A stretch of 64,000 nucleotides of DNA from the NCBI GenBank assembly GCA_035772405.1, contig JAYKKM010000415.1, forward strand, positions 1,898,501-1,962,500. The letters are read 5' to 3'. This document shows positions 1 through 22,200 of the stretch, in pieces (position 1 is the first letter of the stretch; the number at the start of each line of letters is the position of its first letter). The notes beneath the pieces were generated by a model. The model was not told the origin of the DNA. It did not search any database and saw only the letters and a program-made list of their open reading frames with translations. The DNA comes from Chrysogorgia sp. JL179-B06 (lineage: Eukaryota; Cnidaria; Anthozoa; Scleralcyonacea; Chrysogorgiidae). Position numbers and translations under genes: made by a program.

Positions 1-619
1 GCATCAACCCCCCCGCCACCTCGGTAGGACTGGCAAAGTACAGATAATTTGGTTTTCATCAACCTTGGTGACCATTATTATTAACCATACCACATTTGTG
101 AAACTCTTTTTACCACCTGGTTCTATATCACATAACACATGATGAAATGAAATACAGTGGCGTCGCCAGACCTGGAGAAGTGTGCGGGACAAAATGATGA
201 CGTCATTGCAGACATCGCTACAACTTGCAAAATGCGTTGAAAACCAGGCAGAATAGCTTGGTTTCCAGTAGAAGTGCTCCACCTAATTTAATGGTTGTTT
301 CTGGTAGTGCTAACATAAAACTATATCCCGAACTTTATAATCCCAAACATGCACTAAAACCTAATCCAAAGTATTATGTGGACCTAACACCCATCCACCC
401 CCCAGTGTTTCTTGCTGGATTATTAAAAGAACTTCAAAATTGGTTTTGAAGAAAAGTGGGGAGACTTGTCCACCCCAGTCCCCCCTTGGCATCATCCCTG
501 ATGAAATATATAATTGAGAATGGGAAGTGTGCATCCACCCCCCCCCCCCCCCCAGGGCCCCCTCATTATTGTCCTTTCATCCACCAGAGGTATTGGTCCC
601 ATTTTAATTCATTAACTAG
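1..619. other. Non-coding sequence upstream of first visible MCCC2 exon
   Basis: No exon could be recognised here. The first MCCC2 exon in the window starts at 620 in phase 1 (one base of its first codon comes from an earlier exon), so this is most likely intron with the 5' exon(s) off the left edge. It contains a run of about 13 C residues near 540-553 and C-rich stretches at 9-18 and 395-405. Short open frames at 4-282 (-) and 225-449 (+) resemble no N-terminal part of MCCC2. Confidence 0.5.
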
Positions 620-8033
<7,414 letters not shown>

Positions 8034-9045
8034 AGCACAATATTTCTACGACAATTAAAAATCCCTAAAAACAACAATGTTTAATCTATTCTTAATTCCG
8101 TTAACAAAATAATAGTTCCTTAGTATTCAAAGATGAAAGTTAAATATCCTCACTATATCGAAAAGAAAAAAGAAAGTTTTATTGATTTTCCCATCAATAA
8201 TAATGATTTTAGCGACAGCAAATGCAACGTATCTAAAGCCCCTCAATATTACAATACTACAGTCATATTTGAAACTCAAAACTCAATATTAATGACTCAC
8301 GCAAATCTGTGTCGAGAAACCGGAGAAGCGAAGATCAGAGTGATGGACCTCACTGTTATGGATCTTGCTCTCATGTTCCGGCCGGGATTCCCCGTGGTGA
8401 AGTGACCGAGAGAAGCGAGATCAGGGTGAAGGTAAGGGCCAGTGGCGGGGCCCAATGGCCGAGGGGGCCCATCTGGCAAACTGCTTCTTTTTATTAATGG
8501 TGCTATTATTAATATTTTCTTAAAAATAATGGATACACTACAAAACAGTGATTTGTGATCTTTAGATTTTACTCAAAAGTGCTCTCAAAATGCAGGATGG
8601 CATTTCAGAGACGCTAAATTCAAAAGTTTTCTGGCGGAGAATCTCCGGACCCCCTACATACGTTATGGAGGGGGCCCCAAATTGTTTCCGCACCGGGGCC
8701 CACACCCACGTAGTGCCGCCACTGGTAAGGGCCCTCACCGTTATGGATCTTGCTTTCCACCGTGGGCGAAGTGTGGCCGAAGGGACACCACTTCCCGCCG
8801 TTTTTTGGCGTGATTTTGCGTAGACACTTGTAGAACAGGAAATTAAAAAATAACGAAGACCATGTTGCTTACATTAATCCCAATTTATCTAATATAAATT
8901 GGCGTTTTACTCTGTGTTCTCGTCCAATGACAGACATATTTGAACCGTTCTTCAGCCAGTTAAATTAGAGCTAGAACGTTGCCCCTGGAGTGTACCGATA
9001 TCAATAAGAGATTTAAACCCCTTAGTTCTATAGTCTTCCCTACCT
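8034..9045. other. Convergent intergenic region between MCCC2 and ADAMTS
   Basis: Contains the 3' ends of both genes. At 8335-8430 and 8735-8790 there are two diverged copies of a GC-rich motif (ctcaccgttatggatcttgc type). Around 8640-8730 is a GC-rich ggggcc-containing stretch similar in style to the repeat near 50340. These look like degraded repeats. No coding exon was seen. Confidence 0.5.
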
Positions 9046-12000
9046 TCATGTACACGTATCTTTCATGTAATCTCGGTCATAATTTGAAGTCAAGGCACAC
9101 CATTCAGATTCAGATTCAGATGTTATGCAAGTATTGTGAAGTCTTCCACGATAAATGAATGGAAAGGAACAACAATGGCCCGATGTAGTCTTTTGACGAC
9201 ATGGTTCTTTAAAAGAAAAGACAACTCAACGCTGTATGATCATATCCTATACAAGCTTCAAGTTACAACTAGTTTAATTTACCTTCGCATTCGTCACCTT
9301 CTGCGTCAATATCATAGTTTGAAGTTGTTGCACACCATAATTTGTTGTTCTCGTTTATATTTCTAGTACAACCATAATACAGTTGTCCTTTATAAATATA
9401 AGGAATGACACAGTAACGACCATCTACTGTTTTAAAACAACGACCTGCAAAAAGAGAAATTTATTTGACGACTAATAACGTTGCGCACAGATGACGTATT
9501 TGTCAATCTTTGTCTGAGTCTATAATTAATTCACGTCCTAAACAATAGGAAATTACTCATTTGGAAGTCAGATTTAGTTTGTTTGTCTGAGTTTTGGTCT
9601 CTGTACGACGGTTCAATGAGTTCGTAATACCTACTTTCACAGATATCTTCACAACAAATTTTGATCTCAGGGTTAGGTAATGGATTTCCATCGCCGTGAC
9701 AAAAGCTGTTGTCCACCTCAGAGTCGTCTTCGATGTAGAAACAAGTTTGCTTGGAAACTAACGCTAAACCTTAAGAAAAGGGAGATGAAGAAATAAGAAA
9801 GGAAAGAGAAGAAATAAGAATACTACGAGTAAGAAAAGAAAGACATAGTAAAGTGGAGAGGACAGTTAGACATGAAAAAAACAAACTAAAATGCAAAATA
9901 ATATGTTCTAAGGATTTATGGTAAAGGAAAATTTCAAGTGTTGGAATATATACATTTAAAGACCAAACCGGGACCAGTTGCGAACAATGCAACTTCAAGG
10001 GCATCACCCTGCGATGCTAGTGCAGTGCTCTGACCACTGAGCTACGGAGGCCGTTGCCGAGAGCCGTCACGAGTTCTGTATATATAGATGTGTCAGTTGG
10101 ATACATGCTTGCACCACAATATCTCACCATTTAATGCATAAACAAACACTGCTCCTTGCCCACCAATTTTATTAACGCAATTAGATGACTTGCCATCTTT
10201 GTAATAAGTCGTGTGTGCATCCATTGAACTATAACATATGCCATCATTACCAACAGCGAATACTTGACGACCTCTTTCCCAGGAAGAAATAGCACAATCA
10301 TCCACGATATCTGTTGCATCAGAACTCCCTCTTAAATCTTCGAGCATTGGCCCATATAAATTATTCTTTAAATTGTAACAACCAATATCCTTGTACGTAG
10401 TATCAGTAATTAGACTTGGAACTAAAGATAAAATGGATAGATAACTTCATTTATTGATGACTACAACTAAAATATCGGGTCGCCACCTACCTATACTATC
10501 AAGTTTTGTGATTGGTTAATTAAAACAATAAAACAATAGAATCAACCACAAAGAAACCGATGTCCTAACCCCAACCACTTTTGTTCCATATAGCCAATCA
10601 CAAAACCTGTTCATTTTAGGTACGTATTTACTGAAAATATCGCACCTCAAACACTTACCATAGCGGCACAAGGTAAACACCAGCTAGTTAGTGACTTATT
10701 CTATTCCATAGGTATAATTAAACAATTATTGGATGAGGTTTTTGTGATATCTGGAATAATCAAGGTCTAGGTAGCTAGAACGCTGAGGCTGATAACACTT
10801 ACCGAGACCTTGATTATCCCGATATCACAAAAACCTCATCCAATAATTGTTTTATTATATATTGTATTTTCAGACTGTCTTTGTCTTCAAGTAATTTTTC
10901 GATTTCGTCTACAGTCGAAGACGCAAATCATGCAGTCATGTTGTTTTTGCTTGTATGGAAAGCTACCGCTCGTTATAGGAAATCTCGCATTGCCGGTGCA
11001 ACGGCTACGCTACAGATAGTGAATAATCTGCTAGCAGATTATTCACTAATCTGTAGGTTGCGCTGATTCCCATAATTAACTGTATGCGTTTAGCCAATGA
11101 GAAGACAGGAAGTGGACCACCAACCAAAATGCTATGCTATACTAATAACCTAGATGTGAAATGACTTCACCTCATACTTTGTCTTAGCTACTGATTGCCA
11201 GCACTACTGAGTGATTGTTCATGCTGTCGTGATTGGTAGGACGCGAACAGAAGTTAGTAAGGCATATGCTCCAGAGTTGACCCCATATATCCCATATATT
11301 ATTCAATATCCCTCACCTTCACACTCTGTACAACTAGGGTACACTGGCCTCCACTCATGACACCTGACATCAGAATTACATATCACTTCAGTGATTGGTT
11401 TTTCTGTCGTACACTGAGAATCTAAAAGATCTTGCTTCTCGCCAGTAACCAAAAGCTTTTTACAAGAAACTGCTCTCGTCTGAGTTCCGTTGCATGTCTT
11501 CCTCGAACACTAAAAATTAAAAAATATGTATTTCCGGTTATTACTCAACTGGCGTAATCGTTTTTTATTTGATTATGTGAATTTGATAGGTATTTAAAAT
11601 CCATTACTATTTGGAACGAACTTTACAAGAACTGGATAGTTTTCAATCAATTTTTTCAATTGACCTCTTGTCTGGAGAATTTGTAGTGAAACTGAAAACA
11701 AAATATGCGCAAAGGACTGGGGTGATGTATTGGGCGCCGGCAAAACAAGGAATCGTAAATTCTACAATTTTTGCGTTTCTTTTTCACTATTTGGCGATTA
11801 AGCCTGTTGTTCTATTGTTAGTTGGACCATTTTCTGCTGAGTAAAAGATCAAAATGATTGCTTTAATATGAAATTTAAACATAAAAATGCCCCGCAATTT
11901 ATCCAAGATGGCAATCTTCAATTTGTTCCCCGCGGATGATTAAAATCAGGCCACAATGCGCCCTCTAGTTTTATTTATGATCTCTATGCTCATGGCTAGC

Positions 12001-15000
12001 CTCCTCCGCTTCTTTTTTCCGAGTCAAATCGCATCCAAGGCTGTGCGAGCAATGTTTTTGGCTGGGATTGCAGGGAAGTATAGGGATAGTGAAGGGATTG
12101 ATTGACGAAGAGGGGACAGCAAGGGATTCCTCCCTTGGCGCATTTCTCTGGCTCGACCAAAACAGCGTTGGAAGCTATTTGACTCGGGAAAAAGAAGCCA
12201 CAGAGTTGCCTGCGGAGGAGGCTAGGTCATGGCGGCTTCTATTCATTTCAAAATTGACTTACCGCTGACCAGTCTCCTCCCTCCCAGTCAGGCTCACAAT
12301 CCCATCTGTTACATTCTTCTTCTGTTTTTTCTTTTGTTCCTTGACACTGATTATCATCTACAAGGTTATCCTCAGTACTGCTTATCTTCTGACGACATTC
12401 AACACTTCTTGTTCGTTCACCAGAAGGACCACACACAGCATTGCATCGAGACCAAGTACTTATCTCCCAACTAAACAAACAAAAACAGGATTAAAGGGAT
12501 TCTCCAGCAACAAATGTAGTTCATATGAAAGATCTTACTGACTTTAGTTTATTTCCAAAGTTTCAGCATTCCTATCAATTTAGTTAAGAAGATATGGCTA
12601 GTTAAAGTTGAAAATTTGGGCTCTTACTTCGTGTTAAATCTATTCTAGATAAAATAAACGGGAAGAACGACGCAGTTCTATACAGTGCTAACTAATATTT
12701 AACATTTTACTCATACAAAATTCTGTGTCCGGTACACGAAGTAAGAGCCAAAATTGGCTGATTTTGACGCCATTGAGTGATTCTTTATCGGCAGTGGAGT
12801 TGTTTTGATGGCGATTACATAGTGATAGCTGTTGTGAATGCTCTTTGGACGAAAATTAGTCGAAATAAACTATTTAGTCCCTCATGCAGGAAAGTAGAGG
12901 AGCTTCATTTATGATTTATTAACTTCGCCAAAAATTACAAACTACATAAACAGACGTACAATAACAACAAAAACAAATGGCAGGGACACCGCTTCTTAGC
13001 TAACTAGCCATATCTTCTTAACTAAATTGATATAGGAATGCTGAAACTTTGGAAATAAACTAAAGTCGATAAGATCTTTCATATGAACTACATTTGTATA
13101 TTTTGGCTGGAGTAGTATCCCTTTAACAATTGACAAATTGTGGATAATTCTTGTATAGATGGTAGATAGATGTTTATGTGTTACTTACCGAGGTTCACAA
13201 GCCTGTGTATTACACGGCGTAGAACCAGAAGGCCTTGTTGGGGCATCACAATGATTTATACCAACTTCAGTATCATCATCCGTACGATGACATTTTGGGA
13301 TCTTATGTTTCATACCTGAAACAGAAAAACACTTTTTTTTAGAGAGGAATTTCGTATAATGTAAAACAGTTGACGGCACCCTTGACCCTAATATGATTCA
13401 TCTACAAAATGTTTTCAAATGTTTTCTCTTTGCTTATTCCAGTTCGACTACTTTTTTATTTTTGTATTTTAAAAATGCTCCCTAAGACTGGTGCACGGCA
13501 AAAGGACACGAGGTCCCCTACAAGGCTTGGACAGTAAACCCATCCCTACGAAATAATTACTACTGTGCCGTAAAAGACAACCTTGACACATAGTAACTAC
13601 TAATATCAAAGCAATGGAAATTCAGCCAAGACAATAATTGGAAGCGGAAATTTAGCGGAAATTCTCCTTGGATATCTCAGATGCGGGAATCGTAGTCTTA
13701 GTTAGGAATATTAATGCCCAGACAACGACATAATTTTGAAATATTAATACTAACGTTTCGTTACTAAACTCGTAACATAATCAGAGTGACAAATTACAAT
13801 AAATGAAGGAGGCATATATAGCTAAACTGTTACATACTGTAAATAGAAAGTGACAAAATGTTAACAATATTTCTAAATTGCTCACGCGAAAAACCATTAA
13901 AAATTTGTGTGGTAGAAAAAAGCTTATCCAAAATTATATCGATCGTTTCATCAATCGGTATACGTTGGTAAACGAAACAATTTTTATTTTCAAAATTATG
14001 TTGTTATGCCTCTTTTTAAAGCTATTTGCTGGCAATAATATTCCTAACTAGATATCTACAAATATAAAAATGTCTACTTCTCAAAATCGTTCAGCACGAC
14101 ATTTAACTGCAAACAATTCTGATAAGCACCCCCGCCCCCGAAACCAGTTTTATTCTGTATCCGTCACCATGGTTACCCTCACCTCCTGCACATGTCTGAT
14201 CACATTCACTCATGATATATTTCCAAATAAATGTCACTGGACTGGTGTCAGGAGTGGTCAGCGGTTTGTAGTACTGATAATCTGTGCCCGGATTACGTTC
14301 GAAAAAATAGATGAACTGAAAAAAAAATATTAATTTTTTAGTTTTAATAATTTAATAATCGTAAAAAAGACCACAACTTTCCCTAGTTTAACCGTTATGC
14401 TCGTCATATTCTCACATGACATACCATTATCTTAAGTGGTTCAGTGATTGGTCCGATGATAGTAAGACTTTCAGCATATTTTGAAGATTCACGGTCATAA
14501 GTAATTCTGGTTCCAGCAAAATATTTGATGGTTGAGAACTTCTCGGGGCCAATAATCCAATTATCATTTTGATCTTTTACACCTGGAAACATGAATCACT
14601 CTGATTATTGTTGAGTAAACACCACGTTTGATCATTTATAGAAGACAACAATTTACGAGCTGTTTTTATACATTGCGGTAGAGAAATGATAAACAATCTA
14701 ATAATTCTCTCCCGCCAGACATGATCAATTTCCCCGGCAATTTTAACCTACCTATTTCATTATAATTTGCGTCTGGTTCTTTAAGAAAAAAATGCGTTGC
14801 TCCAATGGGCAAGGTTAGCATTGTTGCGGCTTTAGCAGCTCCTAAATTACAAGAATTTAATCAATATCCTATACGTTACTTTCTTTTATATAAACGTGAA
14901 TACAAACCATATCCTCTATGAACAGTTGAATATGTTTCTTTGATTAACGTGCAGGTAGAACCATCTCCTTCACATACACGGCAACGATCATAATATTTCT

Positions 15001-16177
15001 GAGATAGTAATCCACGATCACATCCCACCTCCTATGAAGAAGGCCATGTTAAAAATATTTAATTAACCTTCCGTAGAAATTTATAAATGGAAAAGTCTAA
15101 AAGGTTCGTGCACAATGTACAGGGCCAGGGGGTTTGAGATGAGCCCGAAAAAATCATAAATGACATTAATGTGCGCCCCATTTCATGTTATGATGAGAAG
15201 AAAACTTCAGATGGCGCAGCTTTCCCCTCGCCCGCCCCCGAGCGGAGATAAAGCCCTGGGTGCTTACCATGCACTTGCCAAGAACACAAACATCATAAAT
15301 ATCTTGGTATTTTGAACACAAAGACCCGTCTTTTACTGTGCCATAAAGTGAAATCGTGTTACCCAATCTACACCGCAATAAACAAGGGGCAGAGTCTAAA
15401 AACGAAAATTAAAACCCAGTGTAAATGTCAAACGAGAAATCTTTGAATAAATATTCCAAAAACAAAACAACAAACCGCTAAAGTGATCTGAAAAGGAGGG
15501 TGATTTTTCTTGACACTGTTCATGACGAAATGTTGGTGTTCCACTTGGACAATCTTGAGTATTACAGGTCTCAAAATGGCCTTTGCTTTCACCAAGACAT
15601 GCCTTGCCAAAATATTCAGGTCTAAAGAACAGGTGCATATGTTGTAAAAGTTATGAATACTATATTACTTCAATACAATAGCAAACAAATAAGGAACATC
15701 AGTTGGTTTGCCACTCAACAATGTCATGTACAATTAGTTTGGTACTTTGGTGACGCAAAAAGATTCATTGAACACAAATGTTCCTCTCATCATTCGTATA
15801 GCAAAATTCATATGCTGTTCTTCAGACAATGTTTTATGAAATAATTTACTAAAAAGGTCTTACTTTGGATTATCACAATTTCTTGTCCGATATCTTACGC
15901 CCATTCCACAACTTCTTGTGCAGTAAGAGAAAGTTGTTGACCAAGATCCCCAGTTTCCATCAATTGCAGGTGGGATTGGTTGGTCAACGCAATAACCGCC
16001 TTTACACCACTATGGTTTTTAAGAAAAGCGAAAGAAAAACAATGGAAAATAAGCATTTTGTTGTCGTCGTCGTCGTCGCTGTCGTCGTCGCTGTCATCGT
16101 CGTCGTCGCTGTCGTCGTCGTCGTCGTCGTCGCTGTCGTCGTCGTCGTCGTCGCTGTTGTCGTTGTCGTCGTCGTCG

Positions 16178-16224
<47 letters not shown>

Positions 16225-19200
16225 AACCTTATATGTTGCACATGTTGTTCCTTCTAAAGGGGGTGAACTACGATGATAACAGACGTTTTTTGCTTTTGGT
16301 CTACAATATAATGTTCCACAGTTACTCTAAAACAGAAAGAGAAAAAATAGGTACGCTCAGGCGTACATGTAGCGTGTGTGTATAATTAGACTCCTCCGCA
16401 GGAGCCAAAGAAATAAATAAGAGCATGGCTCAACCAAAACATTATAGACTGAAAACATTGCAAAACTGAAAACGTTGCAGCTAGGAAGACACAGCGCATA
16501 TAATATAGTATCCGCCCCTAGACTTTCATCCTAACCCCCAGACCTCGCACGCGGCGTGTATTTTGTAGCCCACAAATTGCAAAAGGCCGTTCGTCGTAAA
16601 TTTTGAACGTTACCGCTAATATTTAACCGATTTCAATTCCGAAAACAGATTTGGAATTACCGAATCTAAATACATTAGATACGTGTCTATTATGTTACAC
16701 AAAACTGTTTTTGTCTTAGAAATTAATCGGCAATCAGCGGCCGCTTCGTCGTATATTATTTTGAACGTTATCTCAGTCAATATTTAACTATTTTCAATTC
16801 TGAAAAGAGATTTGGAATTACCGAGTTTAAGTACATAACATTCGTGCCTATTAATTATATTACGTAAACGTGTATTACCTTTTTCAGGGTCCCTAATGGG
16901 ATAACAGTATAGTTTACACTGAGTGGGTTACCTTGTATAAATAAAGTTTTTCATTCATAAAAACCTGCCTATGTACTTAGAACTTAATCGGCCATGTTTG
17001 TACCGTTTGTCTCGCCATCTGTCAAACAGACATCTCAACTGGATCCGATTACGCGCGCTGATCGCTGATTGGCTATAAGCTAACACACACACACACACAC
17101 ACACGCACACACAAGACCCACCTTGAAAACCTGCACTCTGAAGTAAACTGTCAATATAATTACCTTAAGTGGACCACAGTGACCATAATCAGGGCCATAA
17201 ATAATCCTGCATTGATCATCTCCACTATAGTTAGTTGCTAGGTTCAGAATATCCTTCGAAGGGAATATCAGACTTGAAGCTGGGATGTCGTTCAAGCACT
17301 TAAAATTATTTCTTAAAATAAAACAAGAAATTAATATTTAAAAAATTGAAAATATTTTCTACTTCAATTTCTCCTTCTCCCAAACTTCCATGAATGTTTC
17401 TATATTTTTTCTATTTCTTTTATAAAATAACCGTATAATAATAAGTAATTCGTGTATTTTTTCCAATGTTTCAAGTTTTAGAAACACGGTCATTTATTGC
17501 TGTGAGAACACGGTTTTTTAGAATGACCGCGCAGGTTTTCGAAATATCATTTTAAAAGATACTACACACCCTTGACAATAACGTAGTCTTAGTCTATTGT
17601 GAATATTTCTATTCATTACGCTATTGTGAAGGATTTCTTTTCATAGGGTTTCTATCACCCGTCAAAGATTTACGGGATCGACCGCATGCATTCGCCCGCA
17701 ATCAGAACAAATATGGCGGACTTCAATTAACCAAAAATATGATAAACAAAGCCAAATTTCTCTCAAACTAAAAAGATTAGAAGAATACTAATACCCATTC
17801 ACATGTAAGGTGACAAAGAACTTTCATTTAAGCAACACTTGTTTTTTGGGGGTGGAGTGTCCCTTTAAAACTCTCTGAAGTAACTATAGTCTATAATAAT
17901 GGGGATCACGTGACTAAAACTACCACAATGCTTTGCAACTATCCTTTCTTATTCGAGTGGTCACTCCTGGAATAAAAATCCTTTCAAAAGGACGACGTCA
18001 AAGCGATCTGGTAGTTGTAGTTAAATTATGGTAATTTGTAGTACTAACGAGTCTTTAAACCATGCTTGAAATTTAACTCGACTGCATGGTGACCATTTGA
18101 AAGCGTTCCCACCAGAGGACATAACAGAGTTCATGATATAACTTTGACGACAATCTCCTGAGTCGTGACGTAATCCAAAACTAAAGAGAAACAAGACAAC
18201 AATGAGTGTTTGTTGTCTACATGACAGTTTAATAACAAAGAGTTGTCTTAGGTTTACGTCAACACATGAATAAACGATGATACTGAGAGATTACATACTT
18301 ATGTCCTGTTTCATGAGCCACAGCTAGACCAGCAGTCAGGCCTGTGGCCTTTACAGAGGCCATGGAGAGAGTTGAACTGCACATTCTCCCTAAGTATGCA
18401 CGACCTATAAAATGGAAACGTTTTCTATCCGAAATTTAACGTCGCGGTGAGTGAGACTGGAATGCATGTTCATCAATCTCGGTTATACTAACCACTTGCT
18501 CCACATGATTCCTCCATTCCACAAAGTCGTTTACTTAACAAAAGACCTTGATCAAAATGTTCAGGATCGCTGTCGTCCGACTTATAATACTGTTTTACCC
18601 AACCAGCAAACAAAGAGAGGTAGGCGACTGAACCAATAGTATTGTGCTTAAATACATCCAATCCTTCCTAAAACAAAGTAACACAAATAGGTGAAGAGAA
18701 AGTAGGTGGAGAAAGATAGGATAGAGGAGAAAGAGAATGAAAAGGAGAAAGATAGGTATAGGAGAGGGGAAGGAGAACACATGCAAGAAAAGGAAATCTT
18801 ACCTCGTATCCTGAAATTATCATAAGTTTGACAACTACATACACCACTTTAATATCTCCAATTGAGTTATCTTGTAAAAGAGCGTTGGTCTATACGAAAA
18901 GAATAATCATTTAAAAGGCAATTTTTTCCTTAAAAATAAATGACTTTTAAATAAAAGGTCTTTAAATATAATGTTAAGAAATGTTTTTCGTTTTACGGTA
19001 TCTGCTCTTGTACTCAGAAATAACGATTTCATTCTCGTATTTTATGCGTATGGATGTCGCCATTTTAGAGTTTATCGTATACATTGCTGTAGTGAATGTG
19101 GGAGAGCTTGGAGCAGTGATAAATGATACATGCAGGACTACGATCATCAGGCTCACATGAGCTTGAGTTGCTCGATGGATCAAAGTTGATGTTCAGTGAT

Positions 19201-22200
19201 GGTTTTCTTTTCAATGTTGACGTCATTGAGTGCTTGTCTTTTGTACCTGATACTAAATACGAAAGCCCAGCTGAACATCCAGTTTGAACCGTCGAGCGAA
19301 CTCCAGAATAACACCGAAAATGACAGCGCGTCCAGAAGTATAAAATACGAGAATGAAAACGTTATTTCTCGAGTACAAGAGCAGATACCGTAAAACTATT
19401 AACATTTCTAAACATTATACTTAAAGACCTTTTATATAAAAGTAATTTATTTTGGGGTACAGTTCCCCTTTAATGTTTTGAACAAATTGCATATATTTCG
19501 TCAGATTCTGTGCTTATATAGATAGATAGGATTTTTTGCTAAAATATCTTTACTCACTAGAAATGCCACAGACATGATATATTGTTCAGTAAAACTGCCA
19601 TAATTACTAGTGGTGTAATTATCTGCCACAATCAAAACCTCTATGTGTCGATTATTCCCCACGGCGGAACGTTTATTCCGTATATGTGATGTTGGGAGAT
19701 AGGGTGCGCCTGAGAAACGATAAAAAAAGGAAATAAGAAGAAAATGGAAGAGGTGAAAGTGGTGACTGCATGTGAGATGTACACGCTAAAATACTGAGAT
19801 GGACACGCTAAAATAGTGAAATATACACGTTAAATAGTGAGTAAAATACTGAGATGCGCACGCTAAAACACTGAGATCCACACGCTAAAATACTGAGATG
19901 CGTACGCTAAAATACTGAGATGAGCACGCTAAAATACTGAGATGCGCACGCTAAAACAATGAGATGCACACGCTAAAATACTAAGATGTACACGCTAAAA
20001 TACTGAGATGAGCACGCTAAAATACTGAGATGCACACGTTAAAATAGTGAGATGCACACGCTAAAATACTGAGATAGTGAGATGCACACGCTAAAATACT
20101 GAGATGCACACGCTAAAATACTGAGATGCACACGCTAAAATACTGAGATGCACACGCTAAAATAGTGAGACGCATACGCTAAAATACTTAGACGCACAGG
20201 CTAAAATATTTAGACGCACACGCTAAAATAGTGAGACGCACACGCTAAAATACTTAGACGGCACACGCTAAAATACTGAGATGCAAAACCCAAGGTCTTC
20301 TTGTCCTAACTTACCAAATATTTTAGATGTATCTTTTTCGTGTTTTCGTCTCGTAATAACGTGTTGCAAATTACATAAATCACCCAAACCATCAATGGTT
20401 ATAAAATGATCGCGGGTAGTTATAACACCAGACTATAAAAAGAAAAATATTTAGTTTGAGAGGAATAACACTAAGCGGGATCGCAAGTTTTGAGCTTTTC
20501 AAGATGAGCAAACATTCTTTCGTTCAGTTTAGTTCATTAGATTTATCACTCTTAGGTGAACGGAATACCCCGACAGGCTAGAAGCCCAATTATAGGGGTT
20601 CCGAGGGCCCAAGTCAATTGACCAGAACAAAAAGACGGCAATACAATTCCAGTTTGCGCGCAGCCAAAGATTATATCTTGCAAAATATTAGAAGATAGGG
20701 TTTCAAAAATATGAAATTGGTAAGGAAAGGGATTTTCCGAATTTAATTGGTGTTAGCAAGTTAAACAATGTTTAGTTGTTAGTTTTATTATAATTTAACA
20801 TCACGGTGCCATCTTTTTCCTCATGGTTCATTAATGAAATGCAACACATACCAAACAATCATCTTTGATTTTGACAGCTAAACTCGACCCAGGCTTTGAC
20901 TCGACATATCCGGTATGATAACCAAGATCAGCAATCCTTTCCCGAGATACACTGCGGCCGTTATGTCGTTTAATGACGTCAGCGTGTTGGGATGCCAGCT
21001 CATCATTTTTACTCACAATCAATTTTAGATCTTCGCCAAACGCGTTCAGGTTGTATATTTTTTGACCAGTTTTATCAATGATTCTCCTCACCACTACATT
21101 TTCTAATTGAGGATCTACAAACGAGCGATTAATTGTTAACATGTAGAGCAAGAGCAATATATAAGAAAAACGAATAACTTACCAATTACAGCATCCTCCT
21201 GTATTGTTTTTTCAAGGCAAGAGATTCTCTGTAATAGAGAGATAGAGACTTTGTCAAAGATAACGCATATGTTAGATCATCAAACTGTAGATGTTAGCCT
21301 GCGTAGCGGCTCTCGAAGGGGGAAGAGCGAAAACGCGCACGAGGAGTCCCCTCACGCGCGTTTTCGCTCTTCGGCTAGTAGATGTCAACAATGATATTAT
21401 CATCAATATACGCGGCCAAATATCAAAGGCCGCCGTGGTGCGCCGATGACAAACGTTTCTGATTTTTATTGAAAAATTAAAAACCATTCTATCAGCAAAA
21501 AACGAGCGTATATTTATTTTAACAAGTCATCGTGTTGTTTATTTGTGGCTCATTGTATTTATAGAAACGTTTGATGAACATTCAGTTGTCACCAATACCC
21601 TCGTTTCTCTTAGCCCGACGGGGGACACTTAGATATTTTGTAATCATGTCAAATACTCGAGCGTCATCAGAGAGAGTGAAACGTGAAATAAAAAACCTCT
21701 GACGTAGGCCATTCGCTGGAAACGTTTGATATAGGTCTTTTGCAATCGAGCCGAGAGATTCTGTGTGCAGGAGCGAAAGAAAATCGGGAGTGTGCAGAAG
21801 GAAGCAAGTTTTCAGGGGCACAATACCCCCGGTTCCTAGGTCGATCCTACTAATAAACACCGTCCGCGAACGACCACAAACGTCCGGGCTGTCATTTTAA
21901 ATGTCCGTGATAAAGATTGATGGTTTTAATATGAAGTTTAAAGAGTGTCGTGCATTGCGCATTTGTGACTTACTTTCCATACGATAACGAAGTGTTTTGA
22001 AGTGCTTCGTAGCCAACTTGTCGAATGGTAAATACTCCGGAAATTCGCCGAGTCTTCTCAGAAAACCAAATACGTGCACTCGGAACCTGATTTTTTCGTT
22101 CGAACCTCGTCACTTGGTCTTGCACGCTTTGCGTCAGTCAAGTCTGACATAATTCGAAATGAAAGTCAAGAAAACGTTGAATTTTGTGAAAAATGCAGAA

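Noticed and set aside
225..449. First MCCC2 exon at 225-449
   Set aside because: The peptide has no similarity to the MCCC2 N-terminus and no splice junction gives the right phase for the exon at 620.
15865..16276. Val-, Ser- and Thr-homopolymer ORFs
   Set aside because: Generated by the trinucleotide repeat in an ADAMTS intron.
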